Below are positions 1 to 7,265 of a stretch of DNA of 64,000 nucleotides, piece after piece. Numbering within the stretch: the stretch's first letter is position 1; each line of letters begins with the position of its first letter. Both the position numbers and the translations under genes were made by a program. The DNA comes from Paludibacter jiangxiensis (GTDB lineage Bacteria; Bacteroidota; Bacteroidia; Bacteroidales; Paludibacteraceae), in the NCBI RefSeq assembly GCF_001618385.1, contig NZ_BDCR01000004.1, positions 930,001 to 994,000 on the forward strand, read 5' to 3'. The notes under the pieces are model-generated. The model was not told the origin of the DNA and made no database searches. It was given only the letters and a program-made list of their open reading frames with translations.

Positions 1-831
1 AAGTACGTAGTTATCATCATATCCCTGAAACACACCATTATTAAATGTTTCTCCAATTTTATATCCGATAGGATGAGGTGTGGTAAAATCGAACGGGGTA
101 TCTTTCACCGGACGAATTTCACCGGTAGGTATTCGTGCCGGAGTCGACGGAGTATATTTCGAAGCATTCATTGTAAGGATATGGTCGAAAATATAGCCTT
201 TGCCTACTCCGTGAAGATTGAAATAAGCATGATTGGTCACATTGATTACCGTTTTTTTGTCCGTAGATGCTGCATAATCAATAATAATTTCGTTTTTATC
301 CGTCCATGTGTAAGTAACCGAAATGTTGACTGTTCCAGGAAATCCCTCTTCCATATCAGGACTAACATACGAGAAACGGACTGCCGGTTGCTTGCTGCCT
401 GTCACAACTTCAGAGCTCCATTCTTTGGAAAACCATCCGTTACGGCCACCATGTAATGTATTCGGACTATTGTTGGGCGTCAACTTATATTCAACGCCAT
501 CCAGTGTAAATTTCGCATTGGAAATCCGGTTGGCAAAACGGCCGATACTGGCTCCACCAAATGCATCGCCTCTCAAAAGTGATTCCAGTTTTTCCGATCC
601 GGTAGTAACATTGTCTTTATTTCCATTTTTATCAGGTACTTCAATTCTGACAATGCGTGCGCCATAGTTGGTCAGTTTCAACACATTCCCTGCTTTATTT
701 AAGAGAGTATAAAGACATACTTCATTCCCATTATGCTCTCCCAGCACTTCTTTGTTAACTTTCTGGCTTGCTTGTAAAAAAGCAATACTACACAACAGCA
801 AAACGGCTGTACAAACTAATAATTTTTTCAT
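1..831 (-). CDS. galM: Aldose 1-epimerase (mutarotase), C-terminus outside window
   Basis: Interconverts alpha and beta anomers of aldoses; here probably periplasmic because of an N-terminal signal peptide (residues 1-22). The 277 codons in the window read openly to base 1, so the C-terminal part, which carries the catalytic Glu in this family, is missing. Visible family marks are the NRI segment near residue 101, NTLHGG with His127, and NVTNHAYFNL with His201, matching the two active-site histidines of galactose mutarotases. The start is the ATG at 829-831, directly in front of the hydrophobic signal. A secreted mutarotase fits the sugar-utilisation genes elsewhere in the window, but its operon partners lie outside. 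Family assignment is firm; the sugar it acts on is unknown. Confidence 0.93.
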   Translation of the reverse strand, partial: MKKLLVCTAVLLLCSIAFLQASQKVNKEVLGEHNGNEVCLYTLLNKAGNVLKLTNYGARIVRIEVPDKNGNKDNVTTGSEKLESLLRGDAFGGASIGRFANRISNAKFTLDGVEYKLTPNNSPNTLHGGRNGWFSKEWSSEVVTGSKQPAVRFSYVSPDMEEGFPGTVNISVTYTWTDKNEIIIDYAASTDKKTVINVTNHAYFNLHGVGKGYIFDHILTMNASKYTPSTPARIPTGEIRPVKDTPFDFTTPHPIGYKIGETFNNGVFQGYDDNYVL

Positions 832-1353
832 CTGTATATGATATTATTTTTAAAGGTTGAACGAATAGATAATTCAAGCGTAGACATAAAAGCAACTAAG
901 CGGACAAAACAAGAATTTCATCTTACGTAATTTCATCGGTTTTGATTTAACACTCCATTCATAATGCATATTCATTCCTAAATATGTAATAAAGCACAAT
1001 ACACCAATCCACGCGAAGCAGCAACAGAACATGTTACTCACTATTATAAAACAAGTTACAAACGCAATCACTTCTTTTTCACATGAAAGTTAAATGCGAA
1101 AGTTTATTCAATTAAAAGCATCTATATGAGAATCAATTATGACTTTTGAGGCTATATTTGAAAACTATGTTTTTCTCTTCTCAAACAAAATAAAGCTTGA
1201 AGTGTTTTCATGGTTTTTCAAAAAAACGAAACTATCCCAAATATCTAAAGAGAAAAATGGTAGTTGAGTCATCAATGACAAACTACAGAAAGGAGCGTAA
1301 CCTGCTCCTTTCGCTATTTTTAAGTCCAGCTCTCCTTTTATAGACTGATTCTG
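832..1353. other. Intergenic region without a convincing gene
   Basis: About 520 bases of AT-rich sequence between galM and a small membrane protein gene, both on the minus strand. It must hold the galM promoter, but I found no clean TAnnTTTG box. A cysteine-rich open frame at 874-1071 (minus) looks like chance. A hairpin at 1288-1312 is listed separately. Confidence 0.6.
1288..1312 (-). terminator. Hairpin, candidate terminator of the 1354-1542 gene
   Basis: A perfect 9-bp stem (GAAAGGAGC / GCTCCTTTC) with a 7-base loop lies 41 bases downstream of the minus-strand gene. The T-run is stronger on the plus side than on the minus side, so the direction is uncertain. Confidence 0.45.
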
Positions 1354-1542
1354 CTATTTTCGTTTAAAGAGGCCGCTTAAATTTATCACCAAACTTCCAA
1401 GCAAAAGCACAATCAGACAAATCCTAACAATTTCAAAGTACTTAATCCGTTCAAATTGCTTACAGAATATCAGGGCAATAATGGTCAGAATGACTATTGG
1501 AACAGAAAGATACTGTAATGATTCAATTGTATTCTTTTTCAT
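1354..1542 (-). CDS. Small two-helix membrane protein of unknown function
   Basis: A 62-residue protein. Two hydrophobic helices (about residues 10-27 and 39-58) flank a short charged loop (KQFERIKYFE), and it ends in a basic tail, FKRK. This is the shape of a small inner-membrane protein with both ends inside. The ATG at 1540-1542 is followed by MKK, a usual bacterial start. No domain was recognised and the neighbours give no clear role. It could be a chance frame, but its composition (two even helices, charged ends) argues for a real gene. A hairpin follows it at 1288-1312. Confidence 0.5.
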   Translation of the reverse strand: MKKNTIESLQYLSVPIVILTIIALIFCKQFERIKYFEIVRICLIVLLLGSLVINLSGLFKRK

Positions 1543-1698
1543 GGTGAACAGGTTTAAGGTTTCATCGATTCAGGCTTGAAGACTCTCTCAATTACTTCTC
1601 ATTAAAGATACTTAGTTTTTCCACAAAACTCAATCTTTTTGCTGAGACATTGTTTTACCACTTCTAAAGCAGTTAACTACAGAATTACAAACCCCTAT

Positions 1699-2232
1699 TT
1701 ATCTTACACGACCACCGCACACCCATGTTCTCCGGTAATAATCTTCATCCAGATCACTTACAACAACACCTTTAGACGTGGATGTATGCAAGAACTTATG
1801 ATCCTTCAGATAAATTCCCACATGGTTAACGTATGCCGATGACTTACCACTTGTATTAAAAAAAGCAAGATCGCCTTCTTTCAGTTTATCACGACTAATC
1901 CTCTCGCAATTTTTGCGGAGCATTGCTAACGAATTCCGTTCGATAGTTTTACCATAAACGGTTTTATAAATAGTATACACAAGAAAGGAACAATCCACCC
2001 CGCTATGCGACATACCTCCATCTACGTGCGGGACATGCAACCAGGAAGCTGCTTCTTTGTACAGGGCTGCATTATCGCTTCTGTCTCTATATAAGCCTAA
2101 TGCCTCATATACTGCTTTATTTTGTTGCTTTTCAATATGTTTCGACGTACTGCATGACACAAACAAAAACAGTCCGAGACATCCGCACACGATACTATTA
2201 AAGTTTAACGGCCGTTTAATGATATCTGACAT
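1699..2232 (-). CDS. NlpC/P60 family lipoprotein, cell-wall peptidase
   Basis: A 177-residue lipoprotein predicted to cut peptide stems of peptidoglycan in the periplasm. The N-terminus has a basic stretch, a hydrophobic core and a lipobox-like LFVSC with Cys27 as the lipidation site. The NlpC/P60 fold follows: GVDCSFLVY with nucleophile Cys81, HVGIYL with His137, and a polar third residue (His149 in KFLHTS). KEGDLAFF is the usual strand before the catalytic His. The length is typical of single-domain E. coli Spr-like enzymes. It stands alone on the minus strand between a small membrane protein gene and the tpx operon. The family is clear; the bond cleaved is inferred from the family. Confidence 0.9.
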   Translation of the reverse strand: MSDIIKRPLNFNSIVCGCLGLFLFVSCSTSKHIEKQQNKAVYEALGLYRDRSDNAALYKEAASWLHVPHVDGGMSHSGVDCSFLVYTIYKTVYGKTIERNSLAMLRKNCERISRDKLKEGDLAFFNTSGKSSAYVNHVGIYLKDHKFLHTSTSKGVVVSDLDEDYYRRTWVCGGRVR

Positions 2233-2353
2233 ATTTTTCGCGAATTATTCATAATCGAATCAACTCACAAACTTACAATTTATTTAGCATTTTCTGCAAA
2301 AAACGACCACAATATCTCCTTCAAATGGAAGTTTGCGACACCATCTCACAAAA

Positions 2354-2382
2354 AAAGGTCTTTGGCAATACCAAAGACCTTT
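2354..2382 (-). terminator. Rho-independent terminator of tpx
   Basis: A perfect 12-bp stem (AAAGGTCTTTGG / CCAAAGACCTTT) with a 5-base loop, followed on the minus strand by a run of seven T. It lies 28 bases past the tpx stop codon. Confidence 0.88.
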
Positions 2383-2409
2383 ATCCACAACCCTATTTAT
2401 TAAACCCGT

Positions 2410-2913
2410 TTATTTCAACGCTGCCAAAGCTGCAGTGTAATTCGGTTCCTGTGTTACTTCAGGCACCAGTTCTGTGTAAACAACTTTACCGTCTGCATCC
2501 ACCACAACAACTGAACGAGCCAGTAACCCTTTCAATGGACCATCAACCATCAATACGCCATAATTGGCTGCAAATTCGGGATTACGGAATGCAGAAACTG
2601 TAACCACATTCTCGATACCTTCGGCAGCACAAAAACGACCTGCGGCAAAAGGCAAATCCACAGAGACTCCCAGCACCACTGTATTTTCAAGACCAGCTGC
2701 ATCTTTATTAAACTGACGCACGGAGGCAGCACAAACACCGGTATCGATGCTTGGGAAAATATTCAGCAATACTTTTTTACCCTTAAAATCTTTCAATGAT
2801 ACTTCAGAAAGATCTCGTTTTACCAGTGTAAAATCAGATGCTACACTGCCAACTGCAGGAAGTTCTCCTCCTACATTTATTTTCAACTCGCCTTGTAATG
2901 TTACTGTTGCCAT
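2410..2913 (-). CDS. tpx: Thiol peroxidase Tpx (atypical 2-Cys peroxiredoxin)
   Basis: Reduces hydrogen peroxide and organic hydroperoxides using thioredoxin. The 167-residue length is normal for Tpx. The peroxidatic site [12 protein letters not shown] places Cys61, and [10 protein letters not shown] places the resolving Cys95; these are the same positions as in E. coli Tpx. The N-terminal [13 protein letters not shown] and the C-terminal [12 protein letters not shown] are also family marks. The gene follows the OhrR-like regulator with a 44-base gap on the same strand and ends at a strong terminator, so the two form a short operon. Control by the peroxide-sensing regulator is inferred from the pairing and from the palindrome at 3402-3442. 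Confidence 0.97.
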   Translation of the reverse strand: MATVTLQGELKINVGGELPAVGSVASDFTLVKRDLSEVSLKDFKGKKVLLNIFPSIDTGVCAASVRQFNKDAAGLENTVVLGVSVDLPFAAGRFCAAEGIENVVTVSAFRNPEFAANYGVLMVDGPLKGLLARSVVVVDADGKVVYTELVPEVTQEPNYTAALAALK

Positions 2914-2957
2914 AATTTGTTTCTTGTTTAAAGTTTAGTAAATACTTTTTCTTTTAG

Positions 2958-3392
2958 CTATTCATTTTCGGTCGTTACCGATAAGATTTTCTTCAAATAC
3001 TCTCTCAGAGTTACTATCTCGTAATCGCTCATTTTAATATGACACTTGATATGCGCCGGAATTTTTTCTGCCTCTTCCTCCAGCTGACGCCCCTTTTCTG
3101 TTAGTGCTATATCAACAGAACGTTCATCATCTACAGAACGTTTACGGGTAAGAAGTCCGTTGGCCTCCATCCGTTTCAACAAAGGAGTAAGCGTTCCGCT
3201 ATCCAACCAAAGCAATTGTCCCAACTGTTTTACAGTAACGATTTCCCGCTCCCACAACACCATCATAACCAAATATTGAGGATAGGTAAGTTCAAGGCTC
3301 TCTAACAACGGCCTGTAAAAACCGGTTATTTGCCGTGACAAAACATATAAAGGAAAACATAACTGATTATCGAGCCTGAGGAATTCTGACAT
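2958..3392 (-). CDS. ohrR: MarR-family peroxide-sensing regulator, OhrR-like
   Basis: A 144-residue winged-helix repressor. The start MSEFLRLDNQLCFPLY carries Cys12, which corresponds to the redox-sensing N-terminal Cys of OhrR, followed by YRPLLESLELTYPQYLVMMV, a stretch typical of OhrR. The recognition helix lies in LDSGTLTPLLKRMEANGL, with the wing around RSVDDERSV. OhrR releases DNA when this Cys is oxidised by organic hydroperoxides. Usually it controls ohr; here the next gene is tpx, so it probably controls a peroxidase instead. A near-palindrome lies 10-50 bases upstream of the start and could be its own operator. The subfamily call is by sequence resemblance. Confidence 0.88.
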   Translation of the reverse strand: MSEFLRLDNQLCFPLYVLSRQITGFYRPLLESLELTYPQYLVMMVLWEREIVTVKQLGQLLWLDSGTLTPLLKRMEANGLLTRKRSVDDERSVDIALTEKGRQLEEEAEKIPAHIKCHIKMSDYEIVTLREYLKKILSVTTENE

Positions 3393-3401
3393 AAATACGT
3401 T

Positions 3402-3442
3402 CGTTTTGGTTGTGCAAAATTAATTGTAGCAAAACCAAAATG
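3402..3442. promoter_or_regulatory. Imperfect palindrome upstream of ohrR-tpx, candidate operator
   Basis: The arms CGTTTTGGTT and AACCAAAATG match at 9 of 10 positions and are centred near 3422. The same centre carries AATTAATT inside a stretch resembling the AT-rich core of known OhrR operators (TACAATT-type). It starts 10 bases upstream of the ohrR ATG, a normal place for an autorepressor site. Binding is inferred. Confidence 0.5.
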
Positions 3443-3800
3443 CTAATTATTATAGTTAAATATCACTAACGCATATTACAATCACTATTTTTCAAACATT
3501 TATAAACACATAACAAAATACCACACAGATATTTTTAATTGTGCAAAACCATTATAACACCCCAACACTACTATTAAAATCATTAATTATGGAAGGTCAT
3601 GCAATCACATTGTTTCATGAAGGTTTGATGAAGAATCAAAAAAGAAAGAAAGAAAATTTGACCATCATTTGATTTTCCACTACCTTAGCACACGTTTTAA
3701 AATAACACTGTATTACCTTAAAAATACTCCCTTGTACTGATGTTTCACTCTACCGGAACATAGCACCTGGGGGCATTTATTTCACACATTAAAAAGCAAT
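3443..3800. other. Divergent intergenic region
   Basis: About 360 bases between ohrR (minus) and the phosphatase gene (plus), very AT-rich. It must hold the promoter of the plus-strand gene, but no convincing TAnnTTTG box was seen. No hairpin and no likely small gene were found. Confidence 0.5.
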
Positions 3801-5453
3801 ATGATGATAAAAAAATGCTTAACGCTACCTGTGATGTTGATCGTTACCTGTGCTATGTTATTTGCACAGAAAAGTACCCCCGCCGCAACTCCGTTAGAAC
3901 GCCCGAAACTTGTTGTGGGAATTGTTGTTGACCAAATGCGATGGGATTATCTCTACCGCTTTTATAACAAATACGAAAATGGAGGTTTCAAACGCCTGTT
4001 AAATGAGGGATTTGCCTGTCAGAACACCATGCTCAACTATATTCCGTCGGTAACAGCAATTGGGCACACCACCATTTTCACCGGCTCAGTTCCATCAATT
4101 CATGGTATAGCCGGCAATGACTGGATTGACTACAAAACAGGAAAATCAGTCTATTGCACGGACGATCAGACAGAAAACAGTGTCGGTTCTGAAAGCAAAG
4201 CCGGCAAAATGTCCCCCCGCAAACTATTAGCCACAACCATTACAGACGAACTGCGCATGGCTACCAATTTCCAATCGAAAGTGGTTGGGGTTTCTCTCAA
4301 AGACCGGGCATCTATCATTCCGGCAGGACATAACCCTACCGGGGCTTTCTGGATGGATGACGCAACAGGCCGCTTTATCACAAGCACTTATTACATGAAG
4401 GAATTACCTGCTTGGGTTAATACTTTCAACGCATCAAAACCCATTGAAAAATTGCTTGCTAACGGATGGAACACACTGCTACCGATCAACGAATACACCG
4501 AAAGCACCGCCGACGACGTTTCATGGGAAGGTACCCTGAAAGGAGCCGCTAAACCCGTATTCCCTTACGATGCAAAAAAAGCCTATGAACTCGATCACGG
4601 AACATTGCGCCAGATGCCTTTCGGCAACACTCTCACACTTCAGTTTGCACGTGCTGCAATTGACGGCTATAAACTGGGGCAAGAAAAAAACTGTGACTTT
4701 TTAACCATAAACTGTGCATCTACTGACTATTCCGGTCATCTGGTAGGCCCCAATGCTATCGAAATCGAAGATGTTTATCTCCGACTTGACCGCGACCTTG
4801 CCGGTTTCTTTTCCTATCTTGATCAAAAAATCGGCAAAGGCAACTATCTTGTATTTCTCACTGCGGATCACGGTGCTGCAAACGCAGAGGGTTTTCTGGA
4901 ATCAAATAAAATGCCAACAGGATTTCTCTCAAAAGGTTTTGATGCTTCTATCGGAGACATGTTAAAACAAAAATTCGGCGGAGACAAACTGATTATTTCC
5001 GTAGATAACTTTCAGGTATATTTCAACAAAGCACGTATCGATAGTCTCAACCTGGATTTTGATAAAATCAAAGCCGCTACAGTAGATTTTCTGATGCAAC
5101 AGGATGGCATTCAGTATGCTGCCGATCAGGATAAGATTTCCACAACCTCCATCCCTGCGATTGTAAAAGAGATGATGATAAATGGTTATAACCAACAACG
5201 AAGTGGTTCGGTCGTTATGATCACCAAACCCGGATGGCTCCCCTACTATTCAAAAAAGGGGACAACACACAGCGTCTGGAATCCATATGACACCCATATA
5301 CCACTTATATTTATGGGATGGAAAATAAAACCCGGTTTTACCACCCAAGCCACACATATGACTGACATTTCGGCCACAGTTGCTGCTCTGCTTCACATAC
5401 AAATGCCTAACGGGTGCATTGGACAACCCATAACACCCATCTGCAACAAATAA
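3801..5453 (+). CDS. PafA-like secreted alkaline phosphatase / phosphodiesterase
   Basis: A 550-residue exported enzyme of the alkaline phosphatase superfamily. A signal peptide (1-22, ending MLFAQ) precedes the catalytic domain. Asp44 in VVDQMRWDYL, Thr85 in PSVTAIGHTT and Asn106 in GIAGNDW have exactly the spacing of Asp38, Thr79 and Asn100 in flavobacterial PafA, so Thr85 should be the nucleophile. Later metal ligands appear in CASTDYSGH, TADHGAA and GTTHSVWNPYDTHIP. It probably frees phosphate from monoesters in the periplasm. It sits directly before the pectin locus but ends at its own terminator, so it is likely a separate unit. Monoesterase versus diesterase specificity is not certain from sequence. 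Confidence 0.88.
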   Translation: MMIKKCLTLPVMLIVTCAMLFAQKSTPAATPLERPKLVVGIVVDQMRWDYLYRFYNKYENGGFKRLLNEGFACQNTMLNYIPSVTAIGHTTIFTGSVPSIHGIAGNDWIDYKTGKSVYCTDDQTENSVGSESKAGKMSPRKLLATTITDELRMATNFQSKVVGVSLKDRASIIPAGHNPTGAFWMDDATGRFITSTYYMKELPAWVNTFNASKPIEKLLANGWNTLLPINEYTESTADDVSWEGTLKGAAKPVFPYDAKKAYELDHGTLRQMPFGNTLTLQFARAAIDGYKLGQEKNCDFLTINCASTDYSGHLVGPNAIEIEDVYLRLDRDLAGFFSYLDQKIGKGNYLVFLTADHGAANAEGFLESNKMPTGFLSKGFDASIGDMLKQKFGGDKLIISVDNFQVYFNKARIDSLNLDFDKIKAATVDFLMQQDGIQYAADQDKISTTSIPAIVKEMMINGYNQQRSGSVVMITKPGWLPYYSKKGTTHSVWNPYDTHIPLIFMGWKIKPGFTTQATHMTDISATVAALLHIQMPNGCIGQPITPICNK

Positions 5454-5460
5454 AAAGCAA

Positions 5461-5498
5461 AAGGCTCCTGTCTGATATCCACATCGGGCAGGAGCCTT
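5461..5498 (+). terminator. Terminator after the PafA-like gene
   Basis: A perfect 10-bp stem (AAGGCTCCTG / CAGGAGCCTT) with an 18-base loop, followed by TCTTCTTT. It lies 7 bases past the stop codon. Confidence 0.82.
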
Positions 5499-5613
5499 CT
5501 TCTTTATCGAAACCGCTCCCTTCTTCCTCTGGTTTATCCTCACACAGAACACAATAAAAGATAAAAACGAAAAAAATTACCACGAATATTATCCTTCTAT
5601 CAAAATATTCGCT

Positions 5614-5646
5614 TATGTTTGCATAAAATTTCCGTGTACGGACACG
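5614..5646 (+). promoter_or_regulatory. Promoter -7 box TATGTTTG followed by a 14-bp palindrome
   Basis: TATGTTTG at 5614-5621 fits the Bacteroidetes -7 box TAnnTTTG. The palindrome CGTGTACGGACACG begins 11 bases later at 5633-5646, where a repressor would block the start of transcription. Two sites of the same form follow the SusC promoter at 7139 and 7160. The arrangement resembles LacI-family operators with a central CG, but the regulator is not in the window. Confidence 0.55.
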
Positions 5647-5803
5647 TTTTTCAATCTCTAAATCCTCTAATCTTTATAGTAAACAAACTATTATAAACAA
5701 TATCAGTAAAAGTTTATTCGGTTCAATACTGATAGAGATACCGGTTTCGGGATAAATACTACTTAAAATCACCGGACATAGAATAATTCTTTATCTATTT
5801 TTA

Positions 5804-5811
5804 TAAATTTG
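5804..5811 (+). promoter_or_regulatory. Second promoter -7 box (TAAATTTG) before GH105
   Basis: TAAATTTG matches TAnnTTTG and ends 45 bases upstream of the GH105 start. No good -33 element was seen. With the box at 5614 this gives GH105 two possible start sites; the 358 bases from 5499 to 5856 otherwise look non-coding. Confidence 0.45.
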
Positions 5812-5856
5812 CAGCAGATTTAATTTGTAACCATACACACCATTACACAAAAAACC

Positions 5857-7041
5857 ATGAAACGAATCTTTTTGATTTCACTATCCTTTCTTTTGACCAT
5901 CACTGTTTTTGCGCAAACACGCACCATGTATCTCAACTGGGCTGCAAACGTGGCTCAATCAGACATGAAACGCAATCCTGAAGGTTGGATGATCGATTTC
6001 AACAAAACTCCTAAATGGGACTATTGTCAGGGACTGATGTGTTCTGCTTTATTAAAATTAAATGCCCTCACAAAAGATAAAACCTACTATGACTATGTGC
6101 TGAAATTCGGAGACTACATGGTTGACAACGACGGAAATGTTCTCACCTATAAAGCATCAGAAAACAGTCTCGACCGCATCAACGGAGCCAAATTCATCTT
6201 TACACTCTACGACAAAACGCTGAAACTAAAATACTACAAAGCCATTGAAGCGTTCCGGGCACAACTCAAGACCCACCCCCGAACAAGCGAAGGTGGATTT
6301 TGGCATAAAGCCATATACCCAAATCAAATGTGGCTCGACGGCATCTACATGGCATCGCCTTTTTTAGCTGAATATGCAAAGCGCTTTAATGAGAAAGAAA
6401 CATTTGATGACGTTGCAAAACAGATCCTTTTAATTGCCAAACACACATACGATCCCAAAACAGGACTTTACTACCATGCCTGGGACGAAAGCAAAACTCA
6501 GGAATGGGCAGACAAAATAACAGGCTGCTCTCCCAACTTCTGGAGCCGCAGCATCGGATGGTACATGATGGCCATTGTAGATGTACTGGACTATCTACCG
6601 CTGAATCACCCACAACGCCCCGCCATCAAACGCATATTCAGCAATCTGACCAAGAGCTTGTTAAAGTATCAGGACAAAACAACCGGACTGTGGTATCAGG
6701 TAACCGACAAACCCGGAGCTGAAGGGAATTATCTGGAAAGTTCTTCTACCGCCATGTTCATGTATGCCATTACCAAAGCGGCTAATAAGGGATATATAGA
6801 ACCGAGCTATTTTGCCATTTCAAAAAAAACATTTAATCTTTTCATAAAAAATGCCACCCGCATCGACACTGACGGCTCCTACAACATAACCAAGGCCTGT
6901 GCTGTTGCCGGACTTGGAGGAACCCCCTATCGTAGCGGAACATATGATTACTACATTCACGAACCCCAACGTGATAACGACCCGAAAGTAATCGGACCTT
7001 TCATTCTTTGGTGCTGTCAATTAGCAATGATTGCGAAATAA
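5857..7041 (+). CDS. GH105 unsaturated rhamnogalacturonyl hydrolase
   Basis: A 394-residue exported enzyme (signal peptide 1-20, cleaved after FAQ) that removes the unsaturated galacturonic acid left at the end of pectin fragments by lyases. The (alpha/alpha)6-barrel marks of GH105 are WDYCQGLM near residue 54, GGFWHKAIYPNQMWLDGIYM with the catalytic Asp161, GCSPNFWSRSIGWYMMA, and the closing GGTPYRSGTYDYYI. Full family length. It opens the pectin locus, 224 bases before the SusC coding start. Unsaturated ends imply that a polysaccharide lyase acts on the substrate, yet no lyase gene is in the window. Specificity for rhamnogalacturonan rather than homogalacturonan ends is inferred from the locus. 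Confidence 0.93.
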   Translation: MKRIFLISLSFLLTITVFAQTRTMYLNWAANVAQSDMKRNPEGWMIDFNKTPKWDYCQGLMCSALLKLNALTKDKTYYDYVLKFGDYMVDNDGNVLTYKASENSLDRINGAKFIFTLYDKTLKLKYYKAIEAFRAQLKTHPRTSEGGFWHKAIYPNQMWLDGIYMASPFLAEYAKRFNEKETFDDVAKQILLIAKHTYDPKTGLYYHAWDESKTQEWADKITGCSPNFWSRSIGWYMMAIVDVLDYLPLNHPQRPAIKRIFSNLTKSLLKYQDKTTGLWYQVTDKPGAEGNYLESSSTAMFMYAITKAANKGYIEPSYFAISKKTFNLFIKNATRIDTDGSYNITKACAVAGLGGTPYRSGTYDYYIHEPQRDNDPKVIGPFILWCCQLAMIAK

Positions 7042-7099
7042 AAAACAGGCTTTCCCATTGTGTATAATTAACCTTATATACAATAAAATATCAACATCA

Positions 7100-7132
7100 T
7101 TGTTATTTAATTGAAAAAAATTATTACATTTG
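7100..7132 (+). promoter_or_regulatory. Promoter of the pectin-locus SusC gene
   Basis: TACATTTG at 7125-7132 matches the -7 box, with TTG at 7100-7102 placed 22 bases upstream as a -33 element. The predicted transcript starts near 7139, giving a 5' leader of about 127 bases before the ATG at 7266. Confidence 0.65.
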
Positions 7133-7138
7133 CGCTTT

Positions 7139-7173
7139 CGTGTTCGTGCACGCAATTATCGTGTTCGAGCACG
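7139..7173. promoter_or_regulatory. Two 14-bp palindromes in the SusC leader, candidate operators
   Basis: CGTGTTCGTGCACG (7139-7152) and CGTGTTCGAGCACG (7160-7173) repeat with a 21-base period, two DNA helical turns, right at and after the predicted transcription start. Each is nearly symmetric around a central CG, and both match the site at 5633-5646. This position suits a repressor. Confidence 0.55.
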
Positions 7174-7265
7174 GATGCATAAAAAAGGAAATGAGCAGAA
7201 TAAAGCTCATGTCTGACCAGAAAGTTATTCGCCTAAATAACCTCAATTTCTTAAATTTAACAACC

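Noticed and set aside
874-1071. 65-residue open frame on the minus strand upstream of galM direction
   Set aside because: Cys- and Phe-rich composition, no start context, AT-rich intergenic DNA; looks like chance.
6504-6722. 72-residue open frame inside the GH105 gene
   Set aside because: Alternative-frame shadow of a gene with full catalytic marks.
7140-7265. Upstream in-frame GTG that would add 42 residues to SusC
   Set aside because: The stretch lies on the palindromes at the transcription start and puts 42 residues before a normal signal peptide; the ATG at 7266 fits better.
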